Shown here piece after piece: positions 54,375-64,000 of a stretch of 64,000 nucleotides of DNA. The position numbers and the translations under genes are program-made. Every line of letters begins with the position of its first letter. Positions within the stretch are counted from its first letter, which is position 1. The notes under the pieces were generated by a model. The model was not told the DNA's origin. It saw only the letters and a program-made list of their open reading frames with translations, and ran no database searches. This DNA is from Hydractinia symbiolongicarpus (taxonomy: Eukaryota; Cnidaria; Hydrozoa; Anthoathecata; Hydractiniidae), in NCBI RefSeq assembly GCF_029227915.1, contig NC_079878.1, forward strand, positions 12,896,001 to 12,960,000, given 5' to 3'.

Positions 54375-54724
54375 GGCGCTGTAGATTGGTAGTTATAGCT
54401 CTTGTACTTTGTGAGGGAGGCGGGGGTTCGATTCCTCTTGACAGCAATTCAACATGGGTGAGTGAATGTTACCATAGCCCCGGGTTAACCCAAGCCATGT
54501 GAGGGAAATTGGGGAGATGGCACATTGTGTGGGCTGTTGGATGTTGCCGGGAGTTGTCTAGTAGAGCGTGGGCCGTAATTGGGTCTGTGTAGGTCAAAAA
54601 GAGCATTAAATACTCTAGGACTCTCCATCTAAGCCATGGCCCTCCTGAAAATAATAGACAGGGTATATCCCCTCGATATTTGTGAGGCTAGCCATGTAAA
54701 ATATGCACATCTATCTATCTATCT
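54375..54724 (+). repeat. tRNA-derived SINE, full copy with ATCT tail
   Basis: Plus-strand copy: head GGCGCTGTAGATTGGTAGTT, B box GGTTCGATTCC at 54425-54435, body GGGTTAACCCAAGCCATGTG, 3' end CCATGTAAAATATGCACATC, then four ATCT units. Same family as 25495-25837. Confidence 0.9.
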
Positions 54725-55572
54725 TAAAAATGGAAACACAAAACTTTAAAATGGAGATACTACTCTGCCCTGAAGTCATTATTAAGTCACATTAACCCAT
54801 TGCGATGTCAAATAATAAGTACCTAAGTTAAAAGTGAAAAATTGTAGACTAGCTAGCTAGCTAACCTCCCTCCCTATAACTTCTAAGCTATATAGCTATC
54901 AGGATAAAGAAACCTCACAAAATCATCTTTCAAGTTTCCATGAGAATTGTGAAAGTTAATAGTACTAGCTATAGGGATAACAGGGAAAGAGTTCTAGAGC
55001 ACATCTTAAGACAAGCGAGACCAATGCCGTCTCTTTGACCGCCATGTTCATGTTAAAAGTCACGAATGATTCAGATGGTTACCGATTTCACTAGTTAGAA
55101 TAGCCGCCCTCGCCGCCCATTTATTTGGCGGACACTGAAGTTGCAGTTTTTTACGGCTTGTTTTCAATAAATTGTGTATGTTTTTGTTTTTGGAGTTCTA
55201 AAATTGCTTAATAGGATATGGACTTTTATTATGCTGGCTCAGTACAACTTCGTCCTCAAATGCTAGCCCTCAAGTAAAGCGTTAGTGGATTTGACATCAG
55301 GCAGCAAACACTGGGGGACCAGGATGAATTCAGTATCGTTTTTATGGTCCAACAAAAATCCATACATTTTTTAGTAGAAAAGCTAAAAAAAAAAAAAAAA
55401 AAAAGAGGTAAATTGTACTATATCTAAATATTAAAAGTACCAACAACAACGATAATGCTCCTAGTATCGATACATCCAAAAACAAAGCTGTTGCATTATT
55501 TTCGGCAGGTGTCCGTTAAAAAAGTTCATAACGTGTATAAAAATATGTTCGTTAATTGGAGTTAATAATTCG
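54725..55572. other. Intergenic, nothing recognised
   Basis: Contains a short CTAGCTAGCTAG run near 54855 and an A-tract near 55386. No gene seen. Confidence 0.4.
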
Positions 55573-55988
55573 CTACTTCCTTGCTCGCTTTATAGAAGGT
55601 TTTTTTATGAAAATTTTGCCTTTATAAGAAATCTGTCCATCATTCAGAGGTTTTCGGCTTTTCAGGTCCGTTAATTCTAACCTATTTGACCTACGGGAGG
55701 CGTGCACGCACAACATCCACTCAACTAGACAACTGCCTAAGATATCAATCCTGTTCTCATGGTGAACGTTAAGCAGAAACGATTGATTTGTCCGTACTAA
55801 ATGCATATGGCCAGCTTTAACCATGGTAACTGGGCTGCTAGAGTAACCGAAAACAGGGACAGAACGAAACTACCAAATACAATACACACCTTTTTGTCCT
55901 TTATTACCCCAAATTTTTCATACCCTATCCTGAAGTTGATAGCAGTTGCAGGCTTAGGGGCCACATGACCCCGTTGACGAGCTTTCAT
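55573..55988 (-). other. Coding-like minus-strand stretch, unidentified
   Basis: Two overlapping minus-strand frames (55988-55797 and 55824-55573) read like one protein broken by a frameshift near 55.85 kb. The first runs from KARQRGHVAPKP through KFGVIKDKK. The second has HENRIDILGSCLVEWMLCVH, then ELTDLKSRKPLNDGQ and a basic end (KKPSIKRARK). Composition is protein-like rather than random AT-rich translation. I do not recognise the family. It may be a gene fragment, an exon pair or a transposon relic. Confidence 0.3.
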
Positions 55989-57266
55989 ACTGAATTATGC
56001 TAGAAGTTGTCAATGAGCGGTTTCAATTCGATAATCTTTAGTCAGGCATTTCTATGAAGGATACATTTTTGAGTCACGTGACAGCTGTTCCGCAATTTAC
56101 AATAACTTAAGCCTAATTTCTACATGTCGCCTACTTTGTTATCCGCGCTTTTTCTAAAAATGCGATGCCGTCTAATTAGCAGTACACCCTGACAGTTCAG
56201 CATGTAAAACGTTCTAGCCTGCAAGGTACAGAATTTATCCACTCCCCTCGCCTTTACGTCAACCAACTTCAACTTCTCAATGTTCTCTTAGCCTGGGAGA
56301 AGTCAAGAACAAAGAAAAAGTGGCATTGAATGACTTTTCAACGTTTACAAATGCGGATTTTCTTAAATGCGTGCACATTTTAGTGGATAAAAACTAAATC
56401 CATGGAATTTTTGTAAACACAAGATCCAAAAGGCCCTGGATTATCAGCAGAATGTTCTTCTAAATACTTTGCTTAGACAATCAAATTGCATGTGCATTTT
56501 TTACTGATAAAACGGGTGCTCTCTCCGGAATGTTTAGCAAAAGCCTTACTTAAAAATGATAACTAAACACTTATTCCTGACCTCTGCGAATTCTTCAAGT
56601 AATATACCAAAATAACATAAACCTAATCAAAAAAGCAATTTATACAATAATATGTTATGGATTGTTTTTCGAATTCAATTTATTCCCTTACTGCTGTCTG
56701 TATCAATAATTTCTGTTCTCTGCTCTGCATAACGACCCAATTTTACTACCAAATTCCTCACTTTTTCACTGTATTCGATGATATTCTGCCTTCTATAACA
56801 TTCTACCGAAGAATAACAGTCTTCAATCCGAATCTTTCAACTTCTCTCATACTTACACTCGACTCAGGATTACTCGAGCACCAATGCATATACCTGTATC
56901 GTCATGGAACATGGTCAAAGCACCGTTGTTAGACAATAAAAGTCCCCTTTTTGTCATCACACTACAACACCCATTTTAATACCAAAAAAGCCCTAACAAC
57001 GTCAAGGTCGCACAAGAATCTTAGTGCACAAAAGGCCAAGGCTTCAGTAGGCTAAGGGCCCAGATGAGGACTGTGATGGGTTACAGCATTGCAAAGGCTC
57101 TAATTAAAATGTGATTGGGCGGGAAGGACCAATAATGGTAGAAATATGCTGGGGGGACGGGGGGTGGAAGGGTACTTGCTTTCTTACCCATGTTTTTTCC
57201 CTTTTGATATGACAGAAAATGGGGAAAGTATCAATCTCGTTCCCGCTTCTTTTTGGATTTCTAATA
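55989..57266. other. Intergenic, nothing recognised
   Basis: No convincing gene. The 91-codon plus-strand frame at about 56.7 kb lacks any family likeness. Confidence 0.4.
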
Positions 57267-59315
57267 CAGTGGAATCTCTCTATCTCGAATTCGCAAGGGA
57301 CCAAAAAATTTGTTCGAAGTAGAGAAAGTTCGAGATAAAGAAAGTTTGCTTTAAAGGTGAGATTTTGGGCTAACAAAAGCTCAGGGGTACAATATAAGTC
57401 ATCAAAAAGCATATTTAGTTTCATGCTTCTTTTACTGTAAAACTTTGTCAAACAAAAAACAACAAGCAATATATTATTGATTGAAAAATTCCCTAATATC
57501 TGTTGCTTGAGAGATCGTAATCTCTCATTTTCGCACAGATTTTCCAAAGTTAGGATGAACTTTATCATTTCATCTCCTGCGTCGATGTATATGGCGTTGT
57601 CTTTAAGAACATCCAAAGTCATCTAGACATCTGACCGTGACGGTTTTTCAAACACATAGCCGGCTGCTTCCTCTCCTATGTCTTCGATTTCGTCCTCACT
57701 CACTTCACCAGTATCTTCTCGGAAAACAGCCATGATATCGGCTTCCGTTGTGGGGCAGTTGGAATTACATCGTCATCTAAACTCACTAACGATGCTGCAG
57801 TCACATCTGGTGGTACCATAGATGAATGTGAATCTTGCAATCGTACAAGACTGTCTTCAAGATCCTTGAATGGATCATTAGAATCATCCAGTGCAGCTTG
57901 TTGAGGCTGAGGAGTAATACTAGCTTTTCTAAAGCAGTTGATTATGGTTTTCTTGGATACAATATTCCAAGAATTTGCTAATATTTTCATAGCATTTAAA
58001 ATGGAAATCTTTGGAGAGGATTCCTTTTTCTCTATAGCTTGGTAGATCTTACATCGTACAACTTTTCCATGATAGTGTGCTTGTAAGCTCCGTATGTCAC
58101 CGTGGTCCATTGGTTTCAGAACTGATGTTGTGTTAGGTGGCAAAAAACGAGAAGGATGTTAGTTAGACTTTCAATCGGGCGTGGGTTGGACAGTTATCAA
58201 TGATAGTGCAATCTTTTGATCTTCGGCACGAACTTTCTATCTAACTTTGGAACCCACTCTTCAAAAAGTTGGCTGTTCATCCAACTGTTCTTCTAAGACT
58301 TGTAGGTACAAGGTAAATGCTTGACATTTTTAAATTAACCAGGAATTTTTTAGATTTTCCAATTACAAACATTGGTAAATTCTTTCCAGTTGCACTAGCT
58401 GCTGCCATTCCGGTTAATCTGACTCTGCTCTTTTTCATTTCTCTCCCTTCAGTTCGTACGTTTTGTAAGGAAGTCATTGATAGAACAGCTCAAATTCGTT
58501 CGCATTGAAGATGTCGGCCATCTTGTGATGAGACAAGATTGTTGGTAGTGTTGTCTTAATCCAAGAGCTTGTCATGTCTGTGGAAACAGATTTGGATTCA
58601 CCCCCCAATGACTTTCAACGAAATAACATGCCTGGAACGGAAGAAAGATATTGATTGAAAATTTAAATGAAAAAGTATTTACAGTGTAAAACAACTCTTA
58701 CACTTTCGAATGTGATTTTCTTTCTCTGAGTTTTTTCCTTCGAGTAAACCCAATGTGAACAACCAACAAGTGGCATGGCATTAAAATGCATGAGAAAAAA
58801 TATTACAGAAGTCGAAAAGTTTTTTATAATAATCTTAACTTGCTTTGACATTCATCACACACCAAAGGATTTCACGTCTATAAAAGCATACGGGCCACCT
58901 TCATGCTGTTGTTGTCAAGAAAGAAGAAAAATTGATTGGCCAACATGATTTTTTACTTTTTACGAAATGGCCCCTTTGGAAAATGTGACATAACTGTTGC
59001 AGGAAAACCAGTAAATCTCGGAGGATGGTGATGGAATGCAGGTTCCTTGCACAATACATTTTTCAGGGCGAAAGAACATGATTGAAATCTTAAGAAAGCA
59101 AATTTTGTAACGTAATTTTATATTATTGGATAATGCTAGACTGATTCAAAGATATCTATAAATTGAAACTTTTTTCCTACCTTTTCTTCCATTTATTCAA
59201 CCAACCATCGCCTTGACGTCTGGGCACTCAAAGCTTTCAGCAAAATGCATTGCTTTCTCTTTAAGCAAGACACCGTCGACTGGAACGTTTTGGCTTCTTT
59301 GTAAAAAGAACCATT
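57267..59315 (-). mobile_element. pogo/Tigger-like DNA transposon, decayed and interrupted
   Basis: The left end reads TA then CAGTGGAATCTCTCTATC, a typical Tigger terminal repeat, followed by TTCGAGATAAAG-type subterminal repeats. The minus-strand transposase is broken by frameshifts and stops. A helix-turn-helix block (NVPVDGVLLKEKAM, then NKWKKR) lies at about 59310-59170. The core (RLTGMAAASATGKNLPMFVI) is at about 58450-58380. TIIDNCPTHARLK is near 58200, and PPNTTSVLKPMDHGDIRSLQ is at 58143-58080. An acidic tail and C-terminal block reach about 57.5 kb. Similarity stops abruptly near 59313 at the Trp that starts the HTH block, and the second terminal repeat is absent, which fits interruption by the neighbouring Polinton. 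Confidence 0.85.
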
Positions 59316-59618
59316 AGTAGTAGTACGGGGTCACGATAACCACGTTTTTTCAAAAACCACGGTCAAACTCTCATAGAAAACATCATACTCAAAATAGTTT
59401 GTGACGTCACAGCTGTTCATCACACCTCATCACGCCCCATTGCACAAAAATCCACCGATCATCCAACACAAATCTCCATCATGCGGTGCTTACTCATGTA
59501 ACAAGGTAAGTTCCCTAACATACAACAAATGAGCTCCCAACGCATGCGCAAGTTGAGTAGAGGGAAATTCCCAACATGCTCTGCAATCTTCAGACTTTGT
59601 TGAAATGTGTATATAATA

Positions 59619-62600
59619 ATGAGCTGGTTCAAGAATGCCATTAGTAAAATATACAGCACCGTGTCGGCTCCAGTAGCAGCAACTCGCGACGCTCTTGCCG
59701 ATCGATTACAGAGTGTGCTGGATACCATTGCCTTCTACTACAACAAGGCAAAGGAACAAATTTCGGGATGTACAACGCTTCACGATCAAATCGAACAGGG
59801 GGCAAGGGAAGACTACAAGGAGAATATTCAGGAGGACGATATCCAAATGTTGGAAGATGGAAGTATAGTCAAAAAGCATTTAAACCAACCTCTAGAGGAC
59901 GCCATTATGCGGAAAATTAAACCCCACATAGAAATGCGCGTTAGGGTTGTGTACAGCTTCAGCTGTGTTATTTACAAGGGTGAAGGTGGCCTGTCTGATT
60001 ACCACTAAACTAAGAGCTCCATATCGCTATCAAGTATAGCGGAAATTGAAGCGTTCCTCGAAGAATGCGAGTTGAAGCGTCTCGATCTGGAGGATGGCGA
60101 GTTCTGGTGGAAGGCGTATTTACCACCTGCTAGGACCACCGAGATCCCAAGAAGATATGAGGTCAAAATCATTTTTGATCATGTACAGATCAAGGTGATA
60201 AGCACGCGTGAACTCTTCTGGGATGCGGCCCTCTCCCGGGTTGGCTGCAGAAAAAGAGGTGCATCTACGCCATGGACAGGGAAAAAGAACGAACAGACAA
60301 TCTATGCTTCTGGAGATGCTTTGCAGTAACAGAGAGGGACAACGTAGTACGAGGGGCGGAACGTCTAGCAAAAACAGCTCTCACTTTGGCTCAAAAGTAC
60401 TACGGGGACCATAAACTTAAGCGCGAAGATGTGAGACCTACGAGATTGGTGGATCTGAAGGGCGTTGCCAAACAATTCGAGATCAACATCAGGGTCTTTG
60501 AACCCAAGACAAGCTCCGAGAACGCACCATGGCGACTCGTCTATGGTCAAAAGCAATACAAAAAAGGTTTAGATGGCATCAATCTTGTTATGCTGGACGG
60601 GCACTGTTTTTACATCAAGGATTTAGACGTGCTGGCCCAACAGAATTAGGAATGTGAGGTATCCAAACAACTGTTTACTAAAAGCAACTACCTCAAGTGG
60701 CATAAGAGGAACAAATGCGAGGGTGTCAAGACGACGATTATCTGCCAAGGGGGAAGGTTAAACGTATACCGAGCAGGGCGGAGAAGGTTTTTTACGATGA
60801 GGGTTTTAGCTACGATGCATCAAAATGGATAAAATACATGTCAAAACAAACCGGAAGACATATTCATCATGCCTTAAGTGGTCATGGTGGTGAATGTGTT
60901 ATCCGTGATGATAAAAAAGAATGGAAGCCAGATGGGTATGAGCCTATTTCAAAGACTGTTTACGAGTACAACGGTTGTAAGTGGTACGGATGTCCCTGTC
61001 TGTCCGAGAGAACCAAAGCGGACAAGACTCGTTACACTGCAACCCTGTCTAAGGAAAGGATGATACGGGAACAGGGGTACAACCTCGTCTCAGCCTGGGA
61101 ATGTGAGAAACCACTCAAAATCAAGATGTACTTTCAGAAGGAATTTAAAACCTACCCTCACTATATTGTATTTGACTGTGAAGCCTTCCTAATCACCTTT
61201 AAATTACCGGCAAACCTCTTATCTAACATACCTTTCAAAATATGTTCCCATAAGTGTTGGTATTGCGATAGTTTGAATAACCACCCAACGTTCATCGAGC
61301 ACGAGGATCCCAAGGTCTTGGTTAAACAGTTTGTGGAGGAGCTGGAAAAGAGGCATGCCCTGATTGTGAAAGGGCTCGAGAGAATGTACCCGAAGCCTGA
61401 CGACTTCGAGATGCTCTGCATAAAGAACCGCGAGTTATGGGACGAGTTGGTAAATCAAGTAGCTGTAATAGGGTTTAACAGTGGCAAGTATGATATTAAC
61501 CCGATCAAGCGGTATTTTGTCGAAGAACTTGCACAAGGGGGTAGAAGGATCATGGTGGCGAAGAAAGATAGTAACTACATGTTCCTGGCCACATCGAGGT
61601 TTAAATTTCTCGACATCAAAAACTTCCTTGTTCCTGTTCTGAGCTATGACGGTTGGTGCAAGTCGTTGGAATGTAAGTTCTAAAAGCTCGTGTTTCCGTA
61701 TGAATGGTTGACGAGCCCCGACAAGTTGGACCATGTTTGGCCTGTGGCACATAAGGACTTCTATAGCCGTCTAAGAGTTGAAAACATGCTATCTAATGAA
61801 GGGTACAAGGCATTCCGCGAGGAGTTTTACAGACGAGGCTGCGTTACCATGATGGACTGGCTGCGCAAGTACAATATAGCCGATGTGAAGCCGTTCATTG
61901 AAGCTGTGAACAAGATGAGGTTGCAGTATTATAAGGACGAGATAGATATTTTGAAGGATGCGGTAAGTATTCCAGGCGTGTCAATGCATTATGTGTTGAA
62001 CAAGTCTCTACGGCTAAACCCCAAGCTGGAGCTATACGCTCCAGGAGAACCCTGCAGGCACAAGTGCGAAGACTCTTGCTATAACAAAACTTCGTTCGTA
62101 AAGAGGTACAGAGCATGTGATAAATTTATGAGGAATGAGGCCTAAGACCTTTTGCGTACGGGGATGGTGGGTGATCCCGCGATTGTGTTCTGTAGGTACC
62201 ATGAAGGAGACGTGACGGGTATCAGGTCCCATATTTATAAGGAACCCCACAAATGCAATACCATTCTAGGGTACGACGAAACATGCTCTACCCAAGTACC
62301 TTGATGCAAGACTCTGTGGGAAGAAAAAGCTGATCAAGGTGACTGCACCAACATCACCCCATAACTCAGAGCTATTAGTGCAAGATGGATCGCACTTTGG
62401 CTCTTTATTGAGGTACCTGAAAATCTACGTGACAAATTCGGCGAAATGGCCGCGCTATTTGTGGTAAAAGAAATACCAGACGATCAAATCCCGAGCATAT
62501 GCACGAGTACTTGAAAACTACGGGGCGCAAGCGTGTTCCAGGTATGCGTAAGCTTTTGAGGTTGCTAAAAACCGAAAAGAACCTACTCCATACACCTCTA

Positions 62601-63430
62601 TTGAAATGGTACCTTGACCATTGGCTGAAAGTAACTGCTTTTCACAAGTCAGGCTGATGATGACCCCGATAAGCGTATTACAGAAGATACGGCGAAGCTG
62701 AAAGGAAACTCGTCCTACGGTAAGATGATTGAGGACCTAGCGAGACATGCAAATACTACGTTCACGAGGGATGAAAAGGAGGTTGATGTAGCCCTCCGAA
62801 GCCCATACCTCAAGGACCTTGAAGAGGTTGGAGATGCGTATGAGCTCAGAAGGGGCAAACACAAGTGTACTATCGATCGTGCCTACCAGTGTGGTATAGC
62901 GGTGTACCAAGTAGCCAAACTTCGTGTGTTGGAATTTTACTACGACTTCCTGGACAAATACGTAAATCGTCGAGATTTCGAATATATTTATATGGATACT
63001 GACAGTGCCTATTTTTCCATCTCTGTGGAAGAGTTGCGGGATGTCGTCCGTCCCGAACTACTTGATGACTACGATAAGGACGTTGAAAACTGGCTCGTCA
63101 CTGATAAGTACTCGAGTCGAGCAGGAGGGCTATTCAAGTTAGAATTTATATGATTTCGGATGGCTGCCCTGACTGCCAAGTGCTACTTCGTTAAAGGAAA
63201 AAGGGTACGAAATTTTCGTGTAAGGGCATGTCGAAGAAACAAAATGCGGTGACTTGGTCTAGGTACACGAGCACGTTAAAGGGTGGTTTAGACATGTCCA
63301 AAAACGTAGGTTTCAGGGTGCACAACCAGGGTATGGTTACGTACGAACAAAACAAGCTCGGCCTCTGCGTTTTATGATAAGAGAGTTGTACATGATGACG
63401 GGGTACATACCTCTCCGCTTGCTGTTTAGG
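59619..63430 (+). pseudogene. Polinton-type protein-primed DNA polymerase B, broken
   Basis: Coding relics lie in several plus-strand frames: 59619-60008, 60072-60260, 60272-60649, 60715-61683, 61690-62145, 62725-63153 and a last piece to about 63430. They are separated by stops and frame changes, for example the TAG at 60647-60649 and a shift at a G run near 60750. An N-terminal leader (MSWFKNAISKIYS) precedes a DNLCFWRCFA block and a C2H2-like finger region (LFTKSNYLKWHKRN). Exonuclease-like motifs appear as FDCEA and NSGKYDIN. Polymerase motifs appear as KLKGNSSYGKM and YMDTDSAY. The C-terminal piece retains NAVTWSRYTSTLKGGLD-type similarity in broken frames. At least six disruptions make this copy non-functional as it stands. 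Confidence 0.85.
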
Positions 63431-63442
63431 CCTGAATAAACA

Positions 63443-64000
63443 TGGAAGTGTGTCTACTAATCGCTGTAATTTTGCCGTATGCCCTGATCGCGTTTTGTTT
63501 TTTCCGTTACAAAAAGCTATTAATAAAGATATCAGAGCTCGCACAAGTATTCGATTCCGAAGAATCTTTTGAACACGTTGAACAGCCCACCGATAAGCGC
63601 CAAGCTTTGAAAGAAGTCCTGCATAAGGGCAAAGGGTATCTTTTACCAAAGAAAAATACAGAAGGATTTGTAGACAAGGCCCCTGGTGAGGCCATTGAAA
63701 AGGTCCATACCGAGTATGTTCATCGAGAGCTTCAAGAGAAGGGGGAGAAGGCTGCCAAGGCCCTATGTACCCACGTGGTTAACCTGTACGCGAACTTGAT
63801 TGGAAATTTCGTCAACATCGACAGTGTCGAGGATTTACGTAAGAACATTGAAGAGGACCCCATTATCCGGGACGCTATGGCAGACCTCGGCGTACTCGTG
63901 TACTGCACAATTTGCAGGTGTTTAGCACCTATCTTAGTGGCAGGGCATACAACCTGGCATATGAGCAAATCCACAAATAAGCGCCTCCTTCCTGATAGCC
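63443..64000 (+). CDS. Membrane-anchored protein of the Polinton, open at window end
   Basis: ATG at 63443 opens a frame of at least 186 codons that is still open at the last base. It starts 12 bp after the polymerase relic. Residues 2-21 form a single hydrophobic segment (EVCLLIAVILPYALIAFCFF) followed by RYKK, the pattern of a signal anchor. A long helical, charged region follows (ALKEVLHKGKG, EKGEKAAKALCTHVVNLYAN), and then a Cys-containing segment (VYCTICRCLAPILVAGH). Codon use is G/C-rich like the polymerase. I recognise no family. Its intact frame beside a broken polymerase is unusual. Confidence 0.6.

Larger units (their letters stand above)
59316..64000 (+). mobile_element. Polinton/Maverick-like element, left part
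   Basis: Starts, by inference, at AGTAGTAGTACGGGGTCACG, where Tigger similarity ends; Polintons characteristically begin with AG. Evidence for the class is a protein-primed family B DNA polymerase with a long N-terminal extension and codon use clearly richer in G/C than the host genes. A 300-bp leader with TGACGTCA and a TATATAATA just before the first ATG precedes the coding region. No integrase, capsid, ATPase or protease genes are within the window; they would lie further right. The element runs past the window end. Confidence 0.75.

Noticed and set aside
56657-56932. 91-codon plus-strand frame near 56.7 kb
   Set aside because: Hydrophobic, AT-rich translation without recognisable motifs, splice support or conserved neighbours.

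Overview
This is a eukaryotic window: AT-rich, with spliced genes (GT/AG introns of about 60 to 1,500 bp), conserved animal proteins and many short non-autonomous transposons. The HIF prolyl hydroxylase with a MYND finger, MED31, CNPPD1 and the mitochondrial ribosomal protein point to a metazoan. The base composition, a Polinton-type polymerase and the repeat load fit a cnidarian, perhaps a hydrozoan, but this is inference and no marker here fixes the species.

Layout: 1-5116 (+) holds the last 12 exons of a DNAJC7-like TPR/J-domain co-chaperone. 5.1-11.2 kb is a nest of MITEs, a tRNA-derived SINE and a 0.76-kb terminal-inverted-repeat element. 11.2-15.7 kb (+) holds an intronless mitochondrial ribosomal protein S23 gene and a tandem pair of METTL7-type methyltransferases. 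18.8-21.8 kb (-) is DNAJB11, the ER-lumenal HSP40; its first exon was not found. 22-27.6 kb is repeats only. 27.6-32.6 kb (+) is CNPPD1, resolved into eight exons. 37.0-42.0 kb (-) is an EGLN/PHD-type prolyl hydroxylase whose last exon adds a 310-residue Asn/Thr/Ser-rich tail encoded by a 30/60-bp minisatellite. 42-49 kb has no recognised gene but carries a 1.3-kb segmental duplication. MED31 lies at 49.8-50.2 kb (-).

52.7-54.3 kb contains a small spliced reading frame resembling the N-terminal finger of FAR1/ZSWIM/MULE-type proteins, bracketed by CCGGTA palindromes, and is probably a decayed transposon. From 57.3 kb the DNA is mobile: a decayed pogo/Tigger transposon (minus strand) that appears interrupted at about 59,315 by a Polinton/Maverick-like element. 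That element carries a broken protein-primed DNA polymerase B and then an intact reading frame for a membrane-anchored protein, which runs off the window end.

The host genes are housekeeping genes (protein folding, mitochondrial translation, transcription, oxygen sensing) and do not form one pathway. The least ordinary items are the prolyl hydroxylase tail, the Polinton-in-Tigger nesting with its unassigned membrane ORF, the hidden finger gene, and several well-delimited repeat families with visible target duplications. Exon limits were set by hand from splice signals, phase agreement and recalled family sequences; no alignment was run.
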